64,000 nt of DNA, taken from assembly GCA_024516035.1 (NCBI GenBank), contig CM044965.1:25492493-25556492 (forward strand), written 5' to 3'. The notes under the pieces were generated by a model. The model was given only the letters and a program-made list of their open reading frames with translations, was not told the DNA's origin and did no database searches. This document shows, piece by piece, positions 35,701 to 45,000 of this stretch; position 1 is the first letter of the stretch, and each line of letters begins with the position of its first letter. This DNA comes from Bactericera cockerelli. Taxonomy: Eukaryota; Arthropoda; Insecta; Hemiptera; Triozidae. A program made the position numbers and the translations under genes.

Positions 35701-38700
35701 TCTCTTTGACTGCCCATATACAGGGTGTTACAAAAAAATTATGTCTCACCCTGTACAACACTTTAGTTTTGTTTTTCGATATGACTAACGAAAAATGTGT
35801 AAAATTAGACGAGAATTATTAATCCTGAATAAAAATTTAAAAAAACTCGGTTTTAAAAAAAATCAAGTCATTATTTCACTTGTGAACCACCCTGTATACA
35901 ATTTTTTGATGCCAATTGAAATTGCGTGTATTCATTACACAAACACTATTTATTCTTGTTATCGAAAAAATCAACCGAACTTGAGTTATTCAAGATTTAG
36001 AAAAAAAATTGGTCGAAAAAAAACCACCCTGTATGTAATATTTTTGTTTAAAAAAGTACTCAGGAATCATTTAGAAGTAAAATTATCAAATAAAATTCAG
36101 GTTGATCCATTTAAAAATCGAAAGTTGACACCTCAATATCTGACTTTTGAACCACCTGTATAAAAAAAATTCCATAACTGAAACCGCATAATTAGCACAT
36201 GTACCCTAGATTTTTTTATTTTTCAAAAACTCTTTCAAGGGCCGAGTAATTTGAGGTGTCCAAGTTTGGTGGGACACCCTGTATATAAAAAAAAAAATTA
36301 AAAAAAGGTTCAGGACGAGTCAACTTTTAAATAAAGTTGGCGGGAGACCATCACTCACCCCTCCAGCTGTAGCCATGCTGGCTACAACAACAACATAGTT
36401 AATAATGTGTAGTAATTGTTTTACCTTTCTTGCACAGGTACTGACTGAACAGGGGCAGTACTGCTGCGGTAACATTATAGCTCTCAACCACTTCCACCTT
36501 GTTCTGCTTCTTGCTGTTAGTGTTGGGGTTAGGATTGCTTTCATTGGCATAGGCATCGACAAAATTCTTGATGAGTTCATGGTTGTACTGAATGGCGGTG
36601 ATTTTGAGTACTCCTGAAATATTGGAAATAAGACTTGATTAGCAATTTATATAAATTTTACAAAAACATTTATATTCAAACCAAAGTTGAATTTAATAGA
36701 AAGAATGGACCTCACCAGAAAGAAGAAAAAGAAAAAAAATCTATGAATACAATGTCCTTGATTGATTTGCTGTGTCCGAAAGGCAACTACAATTTTGTAG
36801 CAGTCCGTTAAAATAATAAATTTTAATTGTTTCCCTCTCAGTACTCGCATATTTATTTATTTACACTTTACTTTTTATACAAAACAATCAACAATAATTA
36901 ATAAAAAGGGGAGAAAAAACCACCTAACCCCAGTTTGAAACGCTTGCCAAGCGGAAGGTCCCGGTTCGATTCCCAGAGTCGACAAAAAATTGTATTAAAA
37001 AAATTGGTTATAAGACAGTCGCAAAAATTTGGTTACAAGACATTTAGCTAAAAAATTGTAAGGGATACCTTGCGGTGCGCTCGTGTTGACCCAGCACCTA
37101 ATTGGGAAGTATTGTGTAACTTCTCGCCCATCAGAGGGGAGTTAAGTGTCAGAGAATGCCTAAGGCAAAGTTAATGACTTCGCCCCGAATTACAGGACAA
37201 CTGTAAATTTAAATATTTTTTTTTTCTCTATATTTTATTTTGTTAATATTGTTATTTTTTTTAACTCTGTTAATAATTTACTGTTGATTGTTTTGTATAA
37301 AAAAATAAAGTGTAAATAAATAAAATAAATAAAAGGAGGCATACTACGGAATAGTAATTAAATTACCTATTATTTAATTATTAAAAAACAATAGTCACCT
37401 GCATTGGTTTCCAGCCTAATAATTCCTGTGTTCGCCATTTGGGTCAGGAAGACGGACAGTTTCTTATGCGTGGACTTCTTAATGTCGAGCTGGTAACCGC
37501 AGGGACAAGCAGGAATCATGTGCACTTTGTTGAAGTTCGACGCTAACATGGGTAGTTCTATTTTCTTCTGACTTGACCTGAGACGAGAGAAATATACTTT
37601 AAATAATAATAATAAATACCTGGTGTACGGGAGTATATTTATGGGAATAGCCCTATTTACAACGTCAACAATAAAAATGTCAATAAATACAAAGATTAAA
37701 ATAAAATAATGTTAAAAAGTAATTTCACAAGTAGTAAAAAGTAAATAATACACAAATATGAAAAACTGATGGGGAAAAGTTCATGGACTTAACCACATCA
37801 AGCTGCATAAACCCTAATGTTTTGTTTATATAAAAAAAAAGAAGCTAAAAAAAAACGAAAAAAGTTCTGGACTTAACTTTAACTCAAATACTTTTGATCT
37901 ATTCTATGTAAAATAGACTTTGAAATAAAACCCATTGAAAAATAATTATTTTAAGTAACAGATTCAACACATCTCATATGTCAATAATAATAAAAATCTC
38001 CCCCAATAATTTTCCACTGGGCAGAGTACTAAAAATAAACTCACTTAATAGCTTTGATGAAGGCATAGGAATACAGCTCATCCATGAACTGAGGTGTATC
38101 TTCATATCCGTCATTCACAACTCCCGTGTCATTCTCTTGATTATTGCTATTATCTGGAATTCAAACATTTAAATTACAAAATAATTGATAAAATTAAAAT
38201 TTGGTTTTAGTTTATATAACATGATTATACATTTTTTAAATAAATTTAAATGAAATAAAATTCAATAACATCTCAAAGCTAAGTGTTGATCTTGGTAATG
38301 GCTTGAAAAGGATAGACTGATTGCAGGTGAAAGAAAGGAATCCAGGGTTTCTGTGTCCTTTGATTTACTGACTGACCATACATGTTACATTACATTCTCA
38401 AAAAAACTGGGTAGTCACATAAACAGTAAGCCTTTTTTAAAAACAAAGATACATAAATGCATGTATCTTTGATGAGACTACTGTTTATAATGCAGCACTC
38501 CTGACTGCAAGCATCTACAGTAGCTCCTGTTTCATGGCTAAAATTAAAAAAGCCTGTCATCTTGAAAATAAATAAAACAAAAACAATTAGTCAAGCTTGC
38601 CTTACAAAAGTTTTGCTGTAGTTGGGACTCAAACCACCAACCTCTAGGTTACAAGGCACTGCTATCAGTTAATAGGGGCCGGGGAGGATCCATTAAGAAA

Positions 38701-40554
38701 ATTGATACTAACCTGCTGAGTTCTCCTTGTTAGTGACGTGTGCATAAGATTGTCCATTCTCAGGTGATACATTATCCGAGGTTTCATCTTCTAGATTTTG
38801 CTGTTCAATGCCTTGACTGACGTCGTCAATGGATAATTGTAGGGCAAGCTCTAGATCAAGCTCTTCTTGGGTTTTACATACGTCTGGTTTGCCTGGGGAA
38901 AAGGGTTTTCTTTGTAAAGAATCAAACATTGCAGATCTTTAGATTAGCATAGATTAATTCTTTCACAACTGGAAATCATTTTTTTTTTTTTTTTAAATAC
39001 AAATAAGATAAATTGTTCATAGTGTGTAGGTAAAAATGTACAATTTTTACAATTGGATTTTTTTAACACATTGAACAAGGAAGTATGAGTTTAAAACCCA
39101 TATCATTTCTTCCACCACCAGGGATCTACGCCTTGCATCACAAGTTCAAATCCCCAGCATGGCAGGTTGTTCGACCTTGAGCGAGATTTAGCCATATTGG
39201 TGAGGGAGGCGCCCTTATTCCAACATCCGCAGAGCATCTACATATATCTCTCAAGAACACACTCACAGACCTATGTACAAGAAATATTTCCACAGCAAGG
39301 AAGATGACAAAGTTTTTTTTTTCATTTTTTATTTTTGAGTAATGCACTGGTAGTCAAGTAGTTAATGCGCTAGTCTGGTAATCCAGATAGGGTAGGGATC
39401 TGTTGATTCAAATCCCAACCAGTGCATGAATTTTTTCTCATTAATTCAAGTTTGTGACCACATAATAATAGGACTCTCAGAGTTAGGTGGTAGAAATTTT
39501 TTTTGAGCATTAACCTCACATGGTGGTAACCTTCCACTAAAGAGTGTTATTATTATTTGGCCCTAAGAAATAGAAATAACAAAAATACCTAGTTGAGGAT
39601 AGTCTATTTCAATAGCCATCTTGCAAAGCTCATCTCCCCAGTAGTGGATAATATTCACAGCCTTCCCTTTGCCTCCCGACATGAACAGATCTTCACTAGA
39701 ACGTGCTGTCTCTCCAACAGCTACACCAGCTTTGTTAGATGACAGATTGATCAGCACCCGATCCCCTTTCTTATGATTGCCAAAGTGTTTCTTATTGTGA
39801 GGATTCTTAAGAATAATACCTAAAAAGAAAATTATTGTTTTATTTTATAGGGTTGTGATGCTGTATGAAAAAGGTTTTAATGATACCTAATTTGTGTGTA
39901 TAAGTTTTTATCAGGCAAACCTGTTGAAAAAGTGAGAATTAAATTTAAAAGATCATAGTAAAATAAAAACTTGGCATGGTTGTGTGCTTGCAAATCATCT
40001 ATAATTTTTTTTTTCAATGCTGATCAATTTGAATCATTTTATCGGTGCTCAACTATTAAAAGTTTAATTTTTCTTGTAATCCTTGAACAATTGAAATTCT
40101 GTGGTTGAGAACAGTAAATATTTCCCTAGACACAAAAATGTATGCCTGTTCAATTTTTCTACTTGAAATCTAATCATATCTGTGGTATTTAAAAATTCTT
40201 CAAAAACTTACCTGGTAACATTAGATCAGCTCCTCCTTTAATAAACCTCAGTACTTCGTCATGGGTTGTGAAAGCTGGTAGGATATTTGGCTCCAACCAA
40301 CTCAAATAAACACATGGATAACAAATGTTTTTATATTCAAAAATCATTGGCAGCTTGTATGCCATGTAGACAATAACAATTTCTTCTGCATGAGTCTCAA
40401 CTTTCAAACTGTAAATTTCTTTACAAAATATTTTATCGAGCTTTTCTTCACTAAGTGCTGGGAACTGTGTTAATATTAGTGTTCTTATCCTTTTACGCTC
40501 TGAGCTACGTAGTAGCACATTTGATTTTGTTTTGAATGGCCTGTGAAATAACAT
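29798..40554 (-). CDS. eIF2D: Eukaryotic translation initiation factor 2D (ligatin), complete, eight coding exons
   Basis: Exons (complement): 40212-40554, 39589-39819, 38713-38892, 38045-38153, 37399-37577, 36425-36613, 33798-34046, 29798-30081. Borders are GT-AG and phases agree, giving 587 residues (human 584). The N-terminal MCT-1-like domain starts MLFHRPFKTKSNVLLRSSER and leads to GGADLMLPG. A PUA domain follows (KGDRVLINL, VAVGETARSS, IHYWGDELC). Exon 3 is an acidic linker. Next come a winged helix (FMDELYSYAFIKAIKSSQKK), an SWIB/MDM2-like part (exons 6-7) and a C-terminal SUI1 domain (SGNKKVTLVNNLDVYGIDL, QVQGNQIVFVHK). eIF2D delivers tRNA to the P site without GTP and helps recycle 40S subunits. 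An acceptor (CTTTTCAG) 6 bases before the ATG shows a spliced 5'UTR. Intron 7 carries the hAT-like element; intron 6 carries the large foldback. Confidence 0.96.
30463..33072. mobile_element. hAT-like non-autonomous DNA transposon, 2.6 kb
   Basis: Ends CAGTGGCGGCTCCTGAC and, inverted, CAGTGGCGGCTCGTCGGG. An exact 8-bp duplication GTAAAACC flanks it (30455-30462 and 33073-33080), the hAT signature. No transposase frame is seen. It carries a LINE fragment (32281-32766). It landed inside an older SINE-L copy, whose two halves flank it, within eIF2D intron 7. Confidence 0.88.
32281..32766 (-). mobile_element. 3' end of an RTE/L2-like LINE
   Basis: A minus-strand frame (32306-32674) reads NAFEMWCYRRMLRIPWTD, KRKLEYLGHVLRG and GKIEGKRGRGRRRKSW, the C-terminal region common in RTE-like RT proteins. 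It ends in a (GAA)n tail at 32281-32295. RT core absent. Confidence 0.8.
33081..33240 (+). mobile_element. SINE-L 3' part
   Basis: GTCATCCAGCCGTAAAATGT, CCAACCTCAACCATGAGGTT, then an AGAAGAAG tail. Related copies: 44650-44895 (-), 46445-46545 (+), 53280-53330. Confidence 0.65.
33342..33535 (-). mobile_element. SINE-D, minus
   Basis: The head complement is TGGGTGGGATTCGAACCAAC and CACCAGTGCACGG; the 3' part AACCCTCCGAGTCTTATTAT. In eIF2D intron 7. Confidence 0.8.
34382..34608 (-). mobile_element. 5S-SINE, near full length, minus
   Basis: Minus-strand order: 5S-like head (GAATGCACCGGTTCTCGTAG, GTTCAGCAACGTCCAGCG), core with GGTTAATGTGGGTAGCAGGT, and the 3' end at 34382. It stops close to the 34628 foldback, in eIF2D intron 6. 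Confidence 0.8.
34628..36281. mobile_element. Foldback element, 1654 bp, arms of about 705 bp
   Basis: It starts CAGGGTGTCCCACCAAACTT and ends with the complement, flanked by TA (34626-34627 and 36282-36283). The left arm runs to about 35335 and the right arm from about 35577. Inside each arm TACAGGGTGG-type motifs recur at 34628, 34752, 34880 (CAGAGTGG), 35018 and 35159, then inverted at about 35187 and 35309. No coding frame has transposase motifs. Confidence 0.9.
36300..36400 (-). repeat. Repeat H copy, minus
   Basis: CATCACTCACCCCTCCAGCT and GCTGGCTACAACAACAACAT are the complement of the block at 21740-21800. Confidence 0.65.
36945..37335 (+). mobile_element. SINE-A with tRNA-like head, followed by repeat tail
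   Basis: CTTGCCAAGCGGAAGGTCCC and GGTTCGATTCCC mark the head; GCGCTCGTGTTGACCCAGCA starts the body. At 37140 the family sequence breaks off and AT-rich DNA of repeat G type follows, then GGAGGCATACTACGGAATAG resumes at about 37336. So repeat G material (about 37141-37335) seems inserted in the SINE. Confidence 0.65.
37602..37760 (-). mobile_element. 3' end of the same LINE family as 2158-2800
   Basis: An (AAT)n run, then GGTGTACGGGAGTATATTTA, close to 2179-2220. Non-coding, in eIF2D intron 4. Confidence 0.6.
39338..39560 (+). mobile_element. SINE-D, full length
   Basis: GCACTGGTAGTCAAGTAGTT (A box region), TTGATTCAAATCCCAACCAG (B box), then CACATAATAATAGGACTCTC and an (ATT)n tail. In eIF2D intron 2. 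Confidence 0.85.
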
Positions 40555-40910
40555 GATGGTCTGAAAAGAAACAAAACAAGAATATTATAGGTACAAAAAT
40601 TAAACTGTGTTGTATCAGTAAAATTTTCACATTTTTGAAAAATAACAGCATCTCCAAGAGCATAAGAGACCTGTACTTAATAAATTTATTATTTTTTTTA
40701 AAAAAATACTAATTATTGAATCTTGTATATCATAGGTGTTTCTGATTAATCTTTTCAATGACTTCTGTGTGTATGATGCATTGGTCTGTCATATACATTG
40801 ACATGATAATTAAATTTGATATTTTGATTGAACCTGGTAACCAATATTTGGAAGGTATCTTCAGATGCAGATGGCACTGAAGTGTGACTTTGCAAAAACT
40901 AATTTTTAAA

Positions 40911-40946
40911 AACTGTATTGGATCATGATCATGATCCAATACAGTT
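40911..40946. repeat. Perfect 36-bp palindrome
   Basis: AACTGTATTGGATCATGA is followed immediately by its exact complement, with no spacer. The centre is TGATCATGATCA. It lies about 360 bases upstream of the eIF2D ATG, probably in its 5'UTR intron. Confidence 0.95.
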
Positions 40947-41465
40947 CAGATGGTGCAGACAACATATCACTTTCAACTGGATAGCAGAAACCATAAAACC
41001 ATTCAAGAGTTATGACACCAAAATTAACTAAAGTTAATTTTGGCTTTGTGATACTGGCTATTTTTGGCCCGACCCAGACTGGGTGAGGTTAATGTGGGTA
41101 GCTGGTTTGTATGTTTCTGTGGATGGAGGGTAAAGCCACCAACTCTGTTACTATTGAATGAGATGTAAAGTACAGATAATAATAAATAATATCATAACAA
41201 AGACTTTTTTATTTAAGCCAGGTACCCCAATGAATGAGATAACTAATCACCCAGAGATAAAGATGATACATTATTAAGCTAGAAAAGTACAAAAGTACCT
41301 AGTGGTGTAGCTTACCTAGTGTTGTGTAGTAATTTGTGATTAGATAATTGATAACAGTGATAAAGGTGCGAACGTTTCTAAACTTTGAAACTTGAACTTT
41401 CTGATAATTCTGCTAGTGTACCCCCACAACTAGTCATCTTTAATTTTTTTTTGTTGATAAATTAG

Positions 41466-41700
41466 CAGTGCTGCCGGCTGAATTTCTTAATTATTACTTC
41501 ACTTTTATGACAAAAATGACCTTCGCCCACGGAGATGAAACCTCCTTGACAATTGAGAAGTTAGCAAAAATTACAAAAAAAAACAGTGTTGCCGGCTGGA
41601 TTCCTTAAATTTAGCTTCACTTATACAGACAAAAATGATCTTCGTCCGCGAAGATGTAACCTCCTTGACAATTGAGAAGTTAGCACGAATTTTAAAATTC
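41466..41700. repeat. Tandem duplication, two units of about 118 bp
   Basis: Units begin CAGTGCTGCCGGCTG (41466) and CAGTGTTGCCGGCTG (41584) and share CCTCCTTGACAATTGAGAAG and the GACAAAAATGA block. Differences are scattered substitutions. The pair lies 320-555 bases upstream of the ANKMY2 ATG. Confidence 0.9.
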
Positions 41701-42020
41701 TGGATTTGAGGAATTTGATTTTGGAAATTCTGGATAATGAATCCAAATCCAAATAATCAATGCTGATTAGCTCGATTAGTCTTTTTTCAACTTTTCAGCT
41801 TTTACATTTTGTGATAAAAGTTTACTGATAGCGATAGCATTTCAAGAAATCTAAAAAAGCTCTTGCATTTTAATACTTATCAGATTCAGAATTATATTGG
41901 TATGTGAACTTCCTGTATGTAACAGTAGTTCAAATAAATCTTCAATCAAAACCACATCTTTAACTTAATTAAATTAATGTGTTAATTAATTAAATTGTGT
42001 TCAAGTGTTTTTCCATCAGG

Positions 42021-45000
42021 ATGGAGGGCAATGAGATCTTCACTTTTATCACCAACAATGATATGGACAACGTCAAGAAAGTCCTGTCGGAGCAGAAGCT
42101 CCAAGGGGACCTCTACGATGAGCATGGAATGACTCCTCTGCAGCACGCAGCCTACAAGGGAAACAAACAGATTTGTCAACTACTCCTTGATCATGTGAGT
42201 AATGAAACCACTAGCATAGGTATAAATTTTTGTTAGGGGGACTTAAGATCAAAAAAATAAAAAAAATTGGCAGGATGTTATACGTACGTTCCTCTTTTGT
42301 GTGCAATCTACACTGGGGTTTGAAACCAAGCAGATAATACCAAATTATAAAATTAGATAAAGGAAGATCATCTGTGGCTAAAGCAATCAAGCTACTGAGG
42401 ACGCTGTCATTTAAACATAATTCAAATAATTCCCATTTTATTCTTAGGGTGCAGATGTAAACTCAGGGAAACATGAGCATGGTTATTCAGCTCTTCACTT
42501 TGCTGCTCTATCGGGTAAAGATGATGTATGTACATGCCTTTTGGCTTCGGGTGCAAAGAGCTATGCCACCAACAGTGTCGGCAGAACAGCATCTCAGATG
42601 GCAGCCTTTGTTGGTGAGTTGAAATGTATTTTTATTTTTAAATAATAATAATAATAATATTGCGTAATCTAGACTGCCCAATTAGGACTAATGAGTCCCA
42701 TTATTTTCATCAGTAAGTACAACTTGTATTATTATGTGGTCAAGAAAGAACAAAAATATGTCATACACTGGCTGGGTTTCAAACTAGAAACCTCTAGATT
42801 ACCAGACATACTCCTTGACCTCTAAACTACCAAGACAGAATAAATAATATTTTATTGATTTAGTTTTAATAATTTACAAAAACCTTCATAATGCCTAAAA
42901 AATATTGAAAAAATCATTCTGTGTGTGTAAGAATGGCTGAAAATACTAATATAATGAAACAATTGCAATAAGAAAAAGGTCCAATTTGGCTCCTTCCATG
43001 TCCAATTCTATTGAGAAGTGCAAACATTCTCTTAGAATCTATAATAATAATGCTTTTTCTTTGTGTTATTATGTCACAATTTTAGTGGGTAGCGCAGAAT
43101 CATAGGACTTTACCACGTTAATTTTACAATATCTTGTATTATTTTTTTTTTTGCCTAAGATTCTGCCACTGGTCGCTGCTTCACATTAAAGCAGCTACTC
43201 ATTTTTCCTCACGAGGTATGAGTGGACCCCGAACATCCAAGTACAGAGCAGAAAAAATCCTCCCCCGTTGGGAATCGAACCCAGGTCACCATGTGTGCAA
43301 TGCCTAGCGCACTAACTCGCTCTGCCACAGTGACTACTACTCTCTTAGAATCTAAGATTATAATAATAGATTGTTTGGGTATCTATAAAAAGTACTTTTT
43401 TGCTTGTACAGTCAAACCTGGTTACAAGAAGAACCTGGATATACAAAACAATTTTCCAGCTCACATTTACCTCTCTATAGGGGAAAATTACACAAGGTAG
43501 TATTATTTGCTTTCATTAACAAGAGAGATAGGAATCTATTTAGGCCATGTACTTATAGTTAATCTATTTATTTTATTTATGTAAAAATCTTAATATTCAT
43601 TCAAAGAGAGTTAGGTGTATTTGTTGGATACCCTGATAATTTTTCTCTTGTTCCAGTTAATGTTCTCTTTTTAATTTCTGGTCAAAATAAAAAGTTAATT
43701 TTGTTTTCTTCCAGGTAATCACAAGTGCGTAGCTGTAATCAACAATTACATAAGTAGAAATGAAGTAGCCTATTTCTGTGTGCCGAGAGGTCTTGAAACA
43801 ACCCCTAAGCTGGACCCAATACTAGAAAAACCATTTCATACTTTCATAATGCAGGTACAAAAATATGATATTTTTATATAGGAACAATCTACAATGTTTA
43901 GTGTAGAAAAAAAATAATAATTAATAATGGTGTATGGATGCAAAGAAGCTAGTGGGGAGTATGTTGATGGAGGCAAAGGGAGAGAAAAGATCAATTTCTT
44001 TCCTTTGCCAAAGGATAAGTGTCATCATACAGAAGGGGAATGCAGCCAGTGTCATAGGCACAGTTCCAAGTAGTGTACCCAATGCCCATGAGTGAAATTT
44101 TTTATTTATAAAATTTAATGTTATTATTTTATTTAAAAAAAAATTATTTATGAACGTGATTAAAAACAAAGAAAAAAAATTAATTAGTAAAATTGATGTG
44201 GTAGAATGACATGGAGAAGTAGACCAATGACTACATGTTGGTTGATTTTTAATTGATCTACATCTTAACACATTGCACTGGCATTGCACAGTTACCACTT
44301 CTCAAAATGCAGTGTGCAACTTTAGTTTCTCATAACTCCTCTGAATTCAAGCATTATTTATTATACATATTCTGTGTCCTGTTCAAGTTCAATAATTATA
44401 TCTTGTGCCCGAAATTGAGCAACAAAATGTAAAGGTAATTTTTTTGAAACATTAATAATAATATCACCTTATTTATACTGCCTGATTAGGACTATTAAGT
44501 CCCATTATGCCAGCAGTAAGCCCAAGACGTAATAACTTGTCATGTCCTTTCTGGGTTTCGAACCCGCGACCTCTGGATTCACAGAGTACCGCCTTAACCA
44601 CTGAGCTACCGGACAGACACCGAGCTACTTTTTCTTTTTAAATATTCATTTATTTATTTCTTCTTCTTCTTCTATTACTTGGTCTTATCCTGCTCAAGCA
44701 GGGTCGACGTTGTTCAACCTCATGGTCGAGGTTGGTTTGTTTTGGCATATTTTTACGGCTGGATGCCCTTCCTAACGCCAACGATTCTACTTAATTTAAC
44801 GTCCTGGATTAGGACGGGGGTTTTACCCTCCATTCGCTGGAAATCGTACCAGCTACCCACATTAACCTCACCCAGCCTGGGTAGGGCCGGAATAAATAAG
44901 AAATATTCATTTATTTATTTACAAGACAATAATAAGACGATGTAAATTTTATCTGGTACCTATCCCATGGGATTTAACCCAGCAGTTGAATTTAAGCAAC

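Larger units (their letters stand above)
40555..42020. promoter_or_regulatory. Divergent spacer between eIF2D and ANKMY2
   Basis: Coding starts are 40554 (minus) and 42021 (plus). eIF2D has a splice acceptor at 40561; CACTAG|GTAAGC read on minus at about 41315 is a candidate 5'UTR donor. The spacer also holds a 36-bp perfect palindrome, a partial 5S-SINE (41040-41140) and a 118-bp direct repeat. No TATA box stands out. Confidence 0.4.

Noticed and set aside
35795..36163. 122-codon frame in the second foldback
   Set aside because: Its second half repeats the minus-strand peptide at 34718-34903, as expected from the arms; no known domain.
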